Position numbers and translations under genes: made by a program. The notes under the pieces are model-generated. The model was not told where the DNA came from and did not search any database. It was given only the letters and a program-made list of their open reading frames with translations. From NCBI RefSeq assembly GCF_028768465.1, contig NZ_CP118225.1, positions 1,655,001 to 1,719,000 on the forward strand: a stretch of 64,000 nucleotides of DNA, read 5' to 3'. This DNA comes from Rhodopirellula sp. P2. Its GTDB lineage: Bacteria; Planctomycetota; Planctomycetia; Pirellulales; Pirellulaceae. This document shows, piece after piece, positions 1 through 11,121 of the stretch; position 1 is the first letter of the stretch; every line of letters starts with the position of its first letter.

Positions 1-23
1 GTGCGTCACAACCCCAGACGTTG

Positions 24-126
24 AAGCAGGTACGCAGGTGTCATCGGGTATGTGAGCCGTTTGGCGTTAGCCACGGTTCCCACGCAAAACCGGGGTGAAC
101 GCCCAAGCGGCTCACATGATTGTGCC
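24..126 (+). repeat. 103-bp dispersed palindromic repeat, copy A
   Basis: The stretch holds facing arms GTGAGCCGTTTGGCGTTAGC and GAACGCCCAAGCGGCTCAC around a short centre, so it can fold into a long hairpin. An inverted, nearly identical copy is at 30183-30285, including the flanks (caggtgtcatcgggtatgtg and cacatgattgtgcc), and a core-only relative is at 9910-9976. It is intergenic and no protein is encoded. It resembles the REP/MITE-like sequences common in planctomycete genomes. Confidence 0.8.
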
Positions 127-147
127 TGCTCGTTCCTGCCGACCTAC

Positions 148-954
148 TTAGAAGAACAGCTGCTGCGTGAGTTTTTGGTTCTTCGAGGGGGAGACCCGAA
201 GGGCTTGCGTCGCGAGATGGCGGTCGGCACAGATCAGGTGCAGTTGATCGCCGAGGCATTCACGGTGGGTTCGCAGCGTCACGTCGGGGTCGTTGTTCTC
301 GTCGGAAAGGTGAGCCAAGCAGGCCCACTGCAGATGGTCGCTGGCGTGCGAGATCACTTCCGCGGCTTCGCGGTTGGAGATGTGCCCGCCGGAACCCGAG
401 ATGCGATCGCGAAGGAAGTCGGGGTAGGCCGAGGCGGCCAGCATGTCTTCGTCGTAGTTGCTTTCGATGAGCAATGCATCGAGCGTGTTGACGCTGGCGA
501 GCAGGTCATCGAAGACACATCCCAGATCCGTCCACAATCCAAATCGAGAGCATCCGTTGTCGAGTGTGAAGGCGGCCCCGTCGACTCCGTCGTGCGGCGT
601 GGGCATGGTTTCGATGGTCGTCTGGCCGACCGTGAATGATTCGCCGGGAACGAAGTGCTGGATGTCTTGGACGGGGCCAAGTGGAACGCGGCTTTCGGTC
701 GCTCGCAGGGTTCGCCGACTGATGTGAATCGGCACGTTCAGTTTGCGGTTCAGGACGCCCAGGCAACCGATGTGGTCGCGGTGTTCGTGCGAGATCACGA
801 TGGCATCGATTTCCGAGGCATCACGCCCGGCTTCGTTCAAGCGTGTTTGGACTTTGCGGAAACTGATTCCCGCATCAAAGAGCAGGCATACCGAGCCCGT
901 GTCGACGAAGACACAGTTGCCGCTGCTTCCTGATTGCAAACACAGAACATCCAT
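148..954 (-). CDS. MBL-fold metallohydrolase, WalJ/YycJ-like
   Basis: This 268-residue protein is a metallo-beta-lactamase-fold hydrolase of the WalJ/YycJ type. The N-terminus reads SGSSGNC (residues 8-14), followed by a dimetal motif H56-E-H58-R-D60-H61 and later conserved histidines, as expected for a phosphodiesterase or nuclease-like enzyme in the cytoplasm. No signal peptide is visible. The length fits the family (about 260). It is the last gene of a minus-strand run that begins with the chaperonins, but it lies 231 bases beyond fmdB with a dispersed repeat in between, so it is probably a separate unit. In Firmicutes WalJ sits with the WalRK two-component system; no such partner is near here, so the substrate is unknown. 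Confidence 0.85.
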   Translation of the reverse strand: MDVLCLQSGSSGNCVFVDTGSVCLLFDAGISFRKVQTRLNEAGRDASEIDAIVISHEHRDHIGCLGVLNRKLNVPIHISRRTLRATESRVPLGPVQDIQHFVPGESFTVGQTTIETMPTPHDGVDGAAFTLDNGCSRFGLWTDLGCVFDDLLASVNTLDALLIESNYDEDMLAASAYPDFLRDRISGSGGHISNREAAEVISHASDHLQWACLAHLSDENNDPDVTLRTHRECLGDQLHLICADRHLATQALRVSPSKNQKLTQQLFF

Positions 955-1104
955 GCCGGCAATCGTAGCAGGTTCTCAAGCGATTGACGACGAATGATTC
1001 TGAACGGCGGTTGCCGCGTTTGAACTGGTAGCAAACGCGGCGTCACTGCTGAAAGGAGGTTTCCGTCCGTCGACGACACTCGTCAAGAGTTTCGACCGTC
1101 ACGA

Positions 1105-1136
1105 GATCTTCGAAAGTCTTGACGACTTTCGCTACG
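1105..1136. repeat. GAAAGTC-TTGAC-GACTTTC repeat, copy 1
   Basis: A 32-base unit with 7-bp arms GAAAGTC/GACTTTC around TTGAC, ending in CGCTACG. A near-identical copy is at 1524-1555, so the pair brackets the fmdB gene. Diverged relatives lie at 47121-47214 and inside a coding region near 42855-42882. Confidence 0.75.
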
Positions 1137-1185
1137 TCATTCTCCGGAAAACAAGCTGCATCGGGGCACGAGCCAATGAGCGCGT

Positions 1186-1467
1186 TCAGTCCTTCGACTT
1201 CTTCGCTTTGCTGTCGCTCTTTTTTCCATCGCCTTTGGGTTCCGCCTTGGGTTTGTCGGCGCTCTGACCTTTTTTGTAGCTCTCGCTGCGGTAGTCGGTT
1301 TGGTAGAAACCGCTGCCTTTGAAGACGATTGCAGCCCCGGTTCCAAACTGGCGTTGCAGTTTGTTCTTTTTGCATTCCGGGCACTTCTTCAGCACTTCGT
1401 CGTTGATGCCTTGGAACACTTCCAACTCGTGACCACAAGCTTCGCACAGATAATCGTAAGTCGGCAT
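1186..1467 (-). CDS. FmdB-family zinc-ribbon protein
   Basis: This 93-residue protein starts MPTYDYLCEACGH, the hallmark of the FmdB regulatory-protein family. Two CxxC pairs (C8/C11 and C29/C32) form a single zinc ribbon. The C-terminal third is Lys/Ser/Asp-rich and probably disordered. The frame is open 29 codons upstream, but that extension is translated from the dispersed repeat at 1524-1555, so the ATG at 1465-1467 is taken as the start. It lies 90 bases after grpE. The family's function is poorly known; it has been linked to regulation of amidase/formamidase operons in some bacteria. Confidence 0.9.
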   Translation of the reverse strand: MPTYDYLCEACGHELEVFQGINDEVLKKCPECKKNKLQRQFGTGAAIVFKGSGFYQTDYRSESYKKGQSADKPKAEPKGDGKKSDSKAKKSKD

Positions 1468-1523
1468 AGCAAAGGATTGAAAGAAGAAGGGGGAGGGAGG
1501 AATGACGTCAAAGTCGAGTCGGT

Positions 1524-1555
1524 GATCTTCGAAAGTCTTGACGACTTTCGCCACG
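1524..1555. repeat. GAAAGTC-TTGAC-GACTTTC repeat, copy 2
   Basis: Matches 1105-1136 across 32 bases with a single T/C difference in the CGCYACG end. It sits between grpE and fmdB, immediately after the grpE stop codon. Read on the minus strand it creates a false N-terminal extension of FmdB. Confidence 0.75.
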
Positions 1556-1557
1556 GA

Positions 1558-2160
1558 TCAGGCGGAGCCATCACCGGTGCTGACGACGACTTGAGCCGGA
1601 CGCACAACGCGGTCATGCATTTGGAAGCCAGGTGTGGCGACGTGAGCCACCATGCCCGAGGCGATCTCAGGATGAGGCATTTGCGAGATGGCTTCGTGAA
1701 AGTTCGGGTCGAACAGTTCGCCTGCGGCCGGGATCTCTTTGATCGCGTGTTTGGCCAGCACGTCATCGAGCTGCTTGCGAACCATGGAAACACCTTCGAC
1801 CAATCCGGCGACCGATTCCCCTTCCCCCGCAGCGGTTGCTGCGTCGATCGCTCGCAACAGGTTGTCGCGGACTTGGAGGATGTCGGTGACCAGCGGCATG
1901 CCAGCGAATTTCAGTTGGGCTTCGGTGTCGCGTCGCAAGCGTTTGCGGAAGTTCTCCGCTTCGGCTTGGGCTTGCAAAACACGCTTGTTCGCTTCTTCCA
2001 CTTCGCCACGCAGACGCATCATTTCTTCGTCGCGAGTTTCCTCACCGGCTTGGGAGAAGGCTTCGTCGTTGGTGGCGGAATCGTTTTCGAACGAAGCGTT
2101 GGCTTGGGAGTCCAATGATTCGTCTTCGGATTGGAATTCTTCTTTGGATGGTTCGTTCAT
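1558..2160 (-). CDS. grpE: GrpE nucleotide exchange factor
   Basis: This 200-residue protein is the DnaK nucleotide exchange factor. It has an acidic, Gln/Ser-rich N-terminus (about residues 1-45), a long charged coiled coil (about 46-100), and the family's C-terminal beta domain with the signature around NFHEAISQMPHPE and GFQMHDRVVRPAQVVVS. The ATG overlaps the dnaJ stop by four bases (ATGA), so the two are translationally coupled. dnaK itself is not in the window. Together with dnaJ it would complete the Hsp70 cycle in the cytoplasm. Confidence 0.95.
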   Translation of the reverse strand: MNEPSKEEFQSEDESLDSQANASFENDSATNDEAFSQAGEETRDEEMMRLRGEVEEANKRVLQAQAEAENFRKRLRRDTEAQLKFAGMPLVTDILQVRDNLLRAIDAATAAGEGESVAGLVEGVSMVRKQLDDVLAKHAIKEIPAAGELFDPNFHEAISQMPHPEIASGMVAHVATPGFQMHDRVVRPAQVVVSTGDGSA

Positions 2161-3335
2161 GAGTCTTTCTCCGTGTCGGTTGAGCCGGTGTTGGCGTCTT
2201 CCGGTTCGGGGTCAAAAAAGTGGCGAAGTTTGTCGAGAAACGAAGTGCGTTCGGGAAGCACTGAATCGTGGTCGAGTTCGGCCAATTCGCGGAGCAGTTT
2301 TTGTTGTTTGTCGCTGAGCTTCTTGGGGACTTCGATGAAGATCTGGACCAGCAAGTCGCCGGTTCGTCCGCTGCGAGGATCGACGATGCCCTGGCCACGA
2401 ATGGTGAAGACGTGTCCGGTCTGTGTTCCGGAGGGAACGGTCAGTTCGTGCGGTCCATCGAGAGTCGGCACGTTGATCGCAGCGCCGAGCGCGGCCTGAG
2501 CGTAGGAGATGGGCATCTGCAAAATCAGATGCTGGCCTTCGCGTTTGAACAGATCGTGTTCTTTGACGGAGATGAAGCAGTAGCAATCGCCGCTGGGGCC
2601 ACCATCGGGGCTGGGTTCGCCCTCGCCCTGCAAGCGGACTCGCATGCCGTCGTCGACCCCCGCGGGGATCTCAACGTTCATCTCGGCCTTTTTGTTTTGT
2701 GTTCCTGTGCCACGGCATTTCCCGCAGGGTTCGCCGATTTGTTTGCCAGCGCCTTTGCAGGTTGGGCAAGTCGTTTGGACACGCAGGATGCCTGCGGACT
2801 GGATGACTTGTCCCTGTCCGCCGCACATGGTGCAGGTGACCGGTTCGCTGCCTGCGGCAGCACCACTGCCGTCGCAGGTGTCGCACGAAACGCGGCGACG
2901 GAAGACGATGTCTTTGTGGCATCCACGAGCGGCTTCTTCGAGTGTCAGCGTGACATCGCAGCGAACATCGGCGCCGCGTCGAACACGTCGTCGCCCGCCA
3001 CCGCCCCGCCGGGAGCCTCCGCCAAAGATGTCGCCAAAACCGCCGCCGAACAGGTCGCCGAAGGCTTCGAAGATGTCTTCGACATCGCCGTATTGTTGCG
3101 TGGTGCCTTCGACCCCGGCGTGGCCGTATTGGTCGTACCGGGCTCGCTTGTTGGCGTCGCTGAGGACTTCGTAGGCTTCGGTGGCTTCTTTGAATTTTGT
3201 CGTCGCGGTTTCGTCGTCCCGGTTGCTATCGGGGTGGTACTTGATAGCAAGTTTGCGGTACGCGCGATCGACCTGCTGCTTCGTGGCCGTTCGCTCGACC
3301 TTCAGCACTTCGTAGTAGCAGGTTTGGGTGGCCAT
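2157..3335 (-). CDS. dnaJ: Chaperone DnaJ (Hsp40)
   Basis: This 392-residue co-chaperone stimulates the DnaK ATPase and binds unfolded substrates. The J domain spans about residues 5-70 with HPD at 34-36, then a Gly/Phe-rich linker (about 95-115, unusually followed by an Arg-rich patch), four CxxCxGxG zinc motifs at 151, 168, 190 and 204, and two beta-barrel substrate-binding domains. The C-terminal 30 residues are acidic. It is a class I (DnaJA) protein of normal length. It overlaps grpE by four bases. A strong hairpin at 3437-3469 separates it from the groEL copy upstream, so dnaJ-grpE is probably its own transcript. Confidence 0.95.
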   Translation of the reverse strand: MATQTCYYEVLKVERTATKQQVDRAYRKLAIKYHPDSNRDDETATTKFKEATEAYEVLSDANKRARYDQYGHAGVEGTTQQYGDVEDIFEAFGDLFGGGFGDIFGGGSRRGGGGRRRVRRGADVRCDVTLTLEEAARGCHKDIVFRRRVSCDTCDGSGAAAGSEPVTCTMCGGQGQVIQSAGILRVQTTCPTCKGAGKQIGEPCGKCRGTGTQNKKAEMNVEIPAGVDDGMRVRLQGEGEPSPDGGPSGDCYCFISVKEHDLFKREGQHLILQMPISYAQAALGAAINVPTLDGPHELTVPSGTQTGHVFTIRGQGIVDPRSGRTGDLLVQIFIEVPKKLSDKQQKLLRELAELDHDSVLPERTSFLDKLRHFFDPEPEDANTGSTDTEKDS

Positions 3336-3436
3336 GAGAAATCAAACAGTGAGTGTTCGTGGTCGGTGATCACCTCGGCGCCGAGTCGTCCATCGGTCCG
3401 GCTGGGACGTGATGGGAACGACGCTGGGAGGGTCAT

Positions 3437-3469
3437 GAAAACGGGCCGCTCACCGATGGCGAACGGCCC
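3437..3469 (-). terminator. Rho-independent terminator after groEL copy 1
   Basis: On the minus strand a 12-bp stem (arms GGGCCGTTCGCC and GGTGAGCGGCCC, two G-U pairs, loop ATC) is followed by GTTTTC. It lies 72 bases past the groEL stop and about 100 bases before the dnaJ start, so it should end the chaperonin transcript. Confidence 0.7.
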
Positions 3470-3541
3470 ATTTATAAATTGCAGTGTCGAAGGCGGAATC
3501 AATGATCCTGTCCTTCGACGCTGGCGGATTTGGAAAGGCGA

Positions 3542-5164
3542 TTAGCTAATCATGCCTTCGACAGGACGTTTGTCTTTGTCTTCTTGCTCGAAGTTCGTGA
3601 CCAAGGCTTCGGTCGTGAGCAACAAGCCTGCAATGCTGGCGGCATTGGTCAAGGCGGTGCGAACCACTTTGACCGGGTCGATGACGCCGGCTTTGACCAT
3701 GTCGGTGTATTCGCCCGTGTGAGCGTTGAAACCGATCTTGGGGTTGTTCTTTTGCAAGACTTCGTCGACCACAACGCTGCCGTCGATGCCACCGTTGTCG
3801 GCGATTTGACGCATGGGAGCATCCAGGGCTCGCAGGACAATCTCGACTCCGATTTTCTCGTCGCCTTTGGCCTTCTTCTTGGCAGCTTCCAACGCTTCGC
3901 GGCAGTGAACCAAAGCCACACCGCCACCAGGCAGGATGCCTTCTTCGACTGCAGCGCGGGTTGCGTGCAAAGCGTCTTCCAAGCGAGCCTTGGTTTGCTT
4001 CATTTCAGCTTCGGTTTCGGCACCGACGCTGATGACAGCCACACCGCCGGCCAGTTTGGCCAAACGCTCTTGGAACTTTTCCTTGTCGTAATCGCTGTCC
4101 GTTTGCTCGATTTGAGCGCGGATTTGAGCGACACGTTTGTCGATGTCTTCGCGTTTGCCGGCACCTTCGACGATGGTCGTGTTCGACTTGTCGACGGTGA
4201 CTTTCTTCGCGCGACCGAGGTGTTCCAAGGTGACGTTCTCGAGCTGCATGCCGAGGTCTTCGCTGATCAGCGTTCCGCCGGTCAACGTTGCGATGTCACC
4301 CAGCATGGATTTGCGACGGTCGCCGAAGCCAGGAGCCTTGACCGCACACACGTTCAGCGTGCCACGGAGTTTGTTGACCACCAGCAACGTCAATGCTTCC
4401 GCATCGACGTCTTCTGCGATGATCAACAGGGGCTGACCGGTTTGAGCGGTCTTCTCGAGCAACGGCACGAGGTCGCGGATGTTGCTGACTTTCTTTTCGT
4501 ACAACAACACCAACGCGTCTTCGAGACTCGCTTCCATGGTGCTGGAATCGTTGATGAAGTAAGGCGAGACGTAGCCTTTGTCGAACTGCATTCCGTCGAC
4601 GTATTCGACTTCGGTGTTGCGGCTCTTGCCTTCTTCCACGGTGATGACGCCGTCTTTGCCGACTCGTTCCAACGCGTCCGCGAGCAATTCGCCGATCACG
4701 TTGTCGTTGTTGGCAGAGATCGCACCGACGTGAGCGACTTCTTGTTTCCCGTTGACTGGGCGTCCCATTTCAACCAATTGATCGCAAGCGGCTTCGACAG
4801 CCTTTTCGATCCCGCGACGAATCGCGGTTGGGTTGCTACCGGCAACGATGTTTCGCAGGCCTTCTTTGAAGATGGCACGAGCGAGCACGGTTGCGGTGGT
4901 GGTTCCGTCGCCGGCCAAGTCGCTGGTCTTTTGAGCGACTTCGATGACGAGTTTCGCACCCATGTTCTCGAAGCGATCTTCGAGTTCGATTTCTTTGGCA
5001 ACGGTCACGCCGTCTTTGGTCACGGTGGGACCGCCAAAGGATTTGTCGATGATCACATTCCGACCGGTGGGGCCCATCGTCGTTGCGACGGCCTTGGCCA
5101 GTTTTTCAACGCCGGCCAACATGCGGGCCCGAGCGTGATCGTCAAAAAGCAATTGTTTTGCCAC
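3542..5164 (-). CDS. groEL: Chaperonin GroEL, paralog without GGM tail
   Basis: This 540-residue protein is a group I chaperonin subunit. The ATP site is intact (GDGTTTAT at 85-92, GPTGRNV at 31-37, conserved Asp after DGVTVAKEI), and the equatorial, intermediate and apical domains are all present. The C-terminus ends [10 protein letters not shown] and lacks the Gly-Gly-Met tail seen in the other copy at 5595-7310. The start is GTG at 5164, preceded by GAGGAA nine bases upstream. It follows groES by 45 bases, so the order is groEL-groES-groEL. Tail loss usually marks a paralog with altered substrate encapsulation; that it differs in clients is an inference. No CIRCE element is visible upstream. 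Confidence 0.95.
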   Translation of the reverse strand: MAKQLLFDDHARARMLAGVEKLAKAVATTMGPTGRNVIIDKSFGGPTVTKDGVTVAKEIELEDRFENMGAKLVIEVAQKTSDLAGDGTTTATVLARAIFKEGLRNIVAGSNPTAIRRGIEKAVEAACDQLVEMGRPVNGKQEVAHVGAISANNDNVIGELLADALERVGKDGVITVEEGKSRNTEVEYVDGMQFDKGYVSPYFINDSSTMEASLEDALVLLYEKKVSNIRDLVPLLEKTAQTGQPLLIIAEDVDAEALTLLVVNKLRGTLNVCAVKAPGFGDRRKSMLGDIATLTGGTLISEDLGMQLENVTLEHLGRAKKVTVDKSNTTIVEGAGKREDIDKRVAQIRAQIEQTDSDYDKEKFQERLAKLAGGVAVISVGAETEAEMKQTKARLEDALHATRAAVEEGILPGGGVALVHCREALEAAKKKAKGDEKIGVEIVLRALDAPMRQIADNGGIDGSVVVDEVLQKNNPKIGFNAHTGEYTDMVKAGVIDPVKVVRTALTNAASIAGLLLTTEALVTNFEQEDKDKRPVEGMIS

Positions 5165-5209
5165 GACTGAATTCCTCGTAGATGTTTTGGGGTGAAAGAA
5201 CGAACCGGA

Positions 5210-5515
5210 TCAGCCGATCTTGGCCAAAATATCGCTTTCGCGAAGAATCTTCATTTCGTGTCCATCGACTTCGATTTCGCTTCCGCCGTACTTGCCGTAG
5301 ATCACGACGTCGCCGACCGAAACGCTCAGTTCACCGCGGTTGCCGCTATCGAGCAACTTGCCAGGTCCAACGGCGACGACCGTGCCGCGTTGTGGCTTTT
5401 CTTTGGCCGAGTCGGGGAGCACGATTCCGCCAGCGGTGGTTTCTTCGGCTTCGCTGGGTTGAACCACGACGCGGTCATCGAGAGGACGCAGGTTGATTTT
5501 TTTAGCAGTGGCCAT
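5210..5515 (-). CDS. groES: Co-chaperonin GroES
   Basis: This 101-residue Cpn10 forms the heptameric lid of GroEL. It shows the N-terminal [12 protein letters not shown] strand, the mobile loop with [13 protein letters not shown], and the C-terminal [22 protein letters not shown]. The ATG at 5515 is preceded by AGGA eight bases upstream. It lies between two groEL genes on the same strand, 79 bases after the tailed copy and 45 bases before the tail-less one, so it could serve both. Confidence 0.97.
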   Translation of the reverse strand: MATAKKINLRPLDDRVVVQPSEAEETTAGGIVLPDSAKEKPQRGTVVAVGPGKLLDSGNRGELSVSVGDVVIYGKYGGSEIEVDGHEMKILRESDILAKIG

Positions 5516-5594
5516 GAGTTAATTCCTGTGAGTTGAAAGTTGAGTTTGATGTGGGGGTGAAAAAAGGATTGAAAGGAGGGTCGCGGGCAGCGGC

Positions 5595-7899
<2,305 letters not shown>

Positions 7900-9879
7900 A
7901 TGCGTTGGTGTCATCGCCGATATGTGTTGCCGTTTGCCGTCCTGAGCCAGTTTGTGGGCTCCTTTGCCGCGCCCGTTGCCAACGCGTGCTGCTTGACCGA
8001 TTGGCTGTATGGCAAGCAACCCGCGTACGTCGCGGGGTACACGCCGGTCGTGGGTGCGCCTGTCACAACGATCACCCCCATGCCTGGGCCCGCCATGGGG
8101 GCGCCCGCGATTGCCCCTCCGCCTGGCTATGCCGCCAATTACCCGGGCTACACGGCGGGTTACACACCGCTGATGACCGCGGCGCCAAATTCGTCGTTGT
8201 TGCCGCTCAATCCGACCAGCATTTACACGCCGTCGCAGGCTTATTCGTTGCAGCGTCCCGCCTACGGAGCTGTGCCGCTGGACAATCCCTCGGTCTACAC
8301 CGGGTTGCCCACTGTCAACTCACCTGTCGTTTCCGGCTACCGAGGGGCCGTTTCCACGGGCAGCACCTTCATGGGGGCGGGCAACGTTTATCCCAACAGC
8401 AGCTACGCGACCAACCCCGCAGGTGTCCAGCCCGTCACGGCCTACCGTCCCGCGACTGGCTATTCAGCAGCGACGGGGTACCCGACACCGATCCGAAGTG
8501 GACTGTCGCGGTTTTTCAATTCGTTGCTGGGAACAGGCTATCGCAGTTCCTATTACACCGCACCGATCACCTACTATCGGCCTGCCACGACCTTGGACCC
8601 TGTCACCGGAACCACGGTCACGGTTCAACGCGCTTGTGATTCAACCGTTCAGCAGTTGCAGCGAACCCCTTACACCACGTTCCAAGGTTTGGCATCGCAG
8701 CCGACCATGGTCGCTCCCACCACGATGGATCCGTGCATGACCACGGTCGACTCGTGCGGCATTGCGACTTCGGTGGCTCCGGTCACCAGTCCCTACGGTG
8801 CTTCGCCTTACGCTGCCTCGCCTTCGACTCAGTTGGCACCTGCCGGTTCGTACGCGGCTCAGCCAAGTTGGGGCGGTGCTCCTTCCGCTTCGGCAATCCC
8901 CAGTACGATTGATCCCAATGGCTATGGTGGAGTCGCCCAAACGGGAGACCTGCAGCCGATGGCGCCGCCAGCTTCGGCTCCTTCGAACTTGCAGCCATTC
9001 GACGCTCAGCGGCAAACGCTTTCGCCGTTGACAGGGTCGCCCTACGCCAGTGAACCGCCTGCCGAGTCGCAGTCTTCACCGTCCGATCAGCCGCCAGCAT
9101 CGCAATACCGATACAGCATTGAGCCACCAGCTCAGTCAAACAGCCCAGCCAAGGAGCCTGCTGAAGCGGAACGCACTGATTCGAGTGATGTCTACGACAG
9201 TTATCGATACCAAAGCGAACTGGAGGATCAGGGCGAAAGCGAAGAGGGCCCTCAAAACTCGTTGGACGACTATCTCAGTCGAAGCCGGCAAGAGGTCCAG
9301 CGGGATCGCGAGGACTTGCGACGTTTGACCGCCGGAAACCTTTCTGCCAATCCGTCTGCCGCTCCTCGTGTGCGACCCATTCCAGCACCGGAGGGTTATC
9401 GTCATGCGTTTGATGATGGTTCGGCCCAAGCGGCCGCACCGGTTGCTCGTCCGAGCACCTCGCCAGTCCGTTCGATCCCATCGTTGACGCCGCCATCCGG
9501 CTCGGGAGTTGGTCCATTGCAGGCACCCGATTTGTTGCCAGCCCTGCCGCCTCCACCGCGCACCAGCGGTGGAGCTTACGAGCAAGCTCAATCACGAATG
9601 GTTCCTTCGATGGAGGATGAAGGTCCGGTTCAGTGGGGATACAAAGTCCGCGAAGCGTCGTTGACGGAACGTCGGCCCTCGCTGCCAGAAACGGCTGCGT
9701 TGTCCGAGCCTGCTGGCGACTACCAGCCTGTTCGCCAGCCCGTCCAAGAGCGTTTGAATCGGGTGCAAAGTCGACGTCCCGCTGTGGCCCCCGTCAATGC
9801 GACGCCTCGGGCTTCGCAACCTGCGAAACCCCAAGCCACCCAGCATCAAGAGTCGGGCTGGCACGCACTGAATCGCTGA
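7900..9879 (+). CDS. Exported Pro/Tyr/Ser-rich low-complexity protein
   Basis: This roughly 660-residue protein is not a family I recognise. The ATG at 7900 gives a Sec signal peptide (basic MRWCHRRY, then a hydrophobic stretch ending SFAAPVANA), followed directly by a Cys pair, ACCLTDWLYG. The first half is rich in Tyr, Pro, Ala and Thr with GY-type turns (GYTAGYTP, YRPATGYS); the second half is polar and Pro/Gln/Ser-rich with an acidic patch (about residues 410-450). No catalytic motif is visible. Composition suggests an extracellular or envelope structural protein. A TTG at 7888 in frame would add four residues and is less likely. It is a single gene, divergent from groEL. Confidence 0.75.
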   Translation: MRWCHRRYVLPFAVLSQFVGSFAAPVANACCLTDWLYGKQPAYVAGYTPVVGAPVTTITPMPGPAMGAPAIAPPPGYAANYPGYTAGYTPLMTAAPNSSLLPLNPTSIYTPSQAYSLQRPAYGAVPLDNPSVYTGLPTVNSPVVSGYRGAVSTGSTFMGAGNVYPNSSYATNPAGVQPVTAYRPATGYSAATGYPTPIRSGLSRFFNSLLGTGYRSSYYTAPITYYRPATTLDPVTGTTVTVQRACDSTVQQLQRTPYTTFQGLASQPTMVAPTTMDPCMTTVDSCGIATSVAPVTSPYGASPYAASPSTQLAPAGSYAAQPSWGGAPSASAIPSTIDPNGYGGVAQTGDLQPMAPPASAPSNLQPFDAQRQTLSPLTGSPYASEPPAESQSSPSDQPPASQYRYSIEPPAQSNSPAKEPAEAERTDSSDVYDSYRYQSELEDQGESEEGPQNSLDDYLSRSRQEVQRDREDLRRLTAGNLSANPSAAPRVRPIPAPEGYRHAFDDGSAQAAAPVARPSTSPVRSIPSLTPPSGSGVGPLQAPDLLPALPPPPRTSGGAYEQAQSRMVPSMEDEGPVQWGYKVREASLTERRPSLPETAALSEPAGDYQPVRQPVQERLNRVQSRRPAVAPVNATPRASQPAKPQATQHQESGWHALNR

Positions 9880-9909
9880 GCCTGGTGCTGCGTCACCACT
9901 TCGTCGTTT

Positions 9910-9976
9910 GGTGAGCCGTTTGGGCGTTCGCCCCGGTTCTGTGGTGGTGGAACCGAGGCGAACGCCTGAGCGGCGA
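9910..9976. repeat. Core relative of the 103-bp palindromic repeat, copy C
   Basis: Arms GTGAGCCGTTTGGGCGTTCG and CGAACGCCTGAGCGGC around a GGTTCTG...GGAACC centre match the hairpin core of the copies at 24-126 and 30183-30285, but without their outer flanks. It lies 30 bases after the exported protein's stop codon and could double as its transcription terminator. Confidence 0.7.
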
Positions 9977-10120
9977 AAGTCATCACCCCGCATTCCAAGC
10001 TGTGACCCAGCACTGGTTTAAAATCACCGGGGTCGCCCTGGGTCGAAAATCTGAGACGCCGCAGTTGGATGAATCAGCCGATGCCCATGGGCTCGGCTCG
10101 ACTCATCACTTCGCGTTGAC

Positions 10121-10852
10121 TCACTCTGCGGAATCGATTCGCACCATCGAACTCTCTTCGCCGAGATCGATCTCTTCATCCAGTTCGAAGTCATCGAAGT
10201 TCTGATCGCCCAACGTGGCCATTGCAAATTCGAAGTTGCCTTCGCCGAGGGTTTCGAGCAAGCGGTTGTAGATCCGCATTTGTCTTCCCGTGTCGTCATA
10301 CGGGCCCGCGATGTAAGTCGGTTTCCCGTTCGTTCCAAAGGCAAGTGCCTCCCCCACCGATTCGGGCTCGATGTGGTGCCACAAGGGCGCGTACTTGCTG
10401 TAGTCAGGGTGCGGTTGCAGGCCGCATGATTCGGCATACGCGATCGCGGCTTCCACGACCCCGCGCGCGAACTCGGGCTGGCACGGTTGCAGCATCTGGC
10501 GTGACTGCATGTCAGCGATCACATCGTTGTATTCCGTCAGGGTGCGATAGTTGCCAGCCACGTCTTTGACGCCCATGCAACCCAGGTCCACCAAGAAGAA
10601 CGCCGTGGCAATTTGGCCGCCCGGTGCCGTTCGCGAAAGCATCACGTGCCCGATCGCGGGGCGGGTTGGGTTGGGGGCCAGCAGATCGGCGCTGATCATG
10701 CAGTCCTTGATCGTTCCGGTGGCGGCGGCTCGCATTTTGCCCGCCATGGATGCCATCATCTGTTGCTGGCGAGCGAGCTCTTTCTTTTTGCGTTGCTCTT
10801 TGGCCTTCAGTTTGGCCAGCTTCTTTTGCTTTTGTTGTTCTGATTTTGCCAT
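10121..10852 (-). CDS. Conserved hypothetical protein, Lys-rich N-terminus
   Basis: This 243-residue protein has a very basic N-terminal helix of about 40 residues (KQKKLAKLKAKEQRKKKELARQQ), then a globular part containing ATAFFLVDLGCMGVKD, a signature I associate with an uncharacterised bacterial family, and an acidic C-terminus (DDFELDEEIDLGEE). The ATG at 10852 is chosen because GGAGG lies seven bases upstream; the frame continues further up but without homology-like content. No signal peptide or membrane segment. It stands alone between a repeat-bearing gap and the giant membrane protein. The basic head suggests nucleic-acid or ribosome binding, which is inference only. Confidence 0.8.
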   Translation of the reverse strand: MAKSEQQKQKKLAKLKAKEQRKKKELARQQQMMASMAGKMRAAATGTIKDCMISADLLAPNPTRPAIGHVMLSRTAPGGQIATAFFLVDLGCMGVKDVAGNYRTLTEYNDVIADMQSRQMLQPCQPEFARGVVEAAIAYAESCGLQPHPDYSKYAPLWHHIEPESVGEALAFGTNGKPTYIAGPYDDTGRQMRIYNRLLETLGEGNFEFAMATLGDQNFDDFELDEEIDLGEESSMVRIDSAE

Positions 10853-10956
10853 CGTTGATCCTCCGTGGTTGAGACAAGTTCGTTGTTGGTTCAGGTACCT
10901 TCGAAGCGAATCCGCCTTGCCTAGTCGTTCGGCGGATGAGCGAAGGATTGGTTGTG

Positions 10957-10985
10957 GTCCCTCGCTCACGCGTCGGGTTGTGAGT
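10957..10985. repeat. Short dispersed repeat CTCACGCGTCGGGTTGTGA
   Basis: The sequence TCCCTCGCTCACGCGTCGGG recurs with few changes at 30121-30148. It is intergenic here, upstream of the conserved hypothetical, and when translated gives spurious peptide fragments. Confidence 0.55.
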
Positions 10986-11121
10986 CACTTCAACAGCAGG
11001 GCGTCACCCGTTGGGTTTCCTTCGCTGTCAACAACGCGATTTTGTTTCGTTGGCACTTGCGAGGCGGGTCAGTGTAGCGAACTTGGTTGCTTCGATGAGA
11101 GGCCAGGTTTGACCAATCGGA

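Noticed and set aside
5516-5594. CIRCE (HrcA) operator before groES or groEL
   Set aside because: Searched by eye for TTAGCACTC-N9-GAGTGCTAA in 5516-5594 and 7311-7899; no match.
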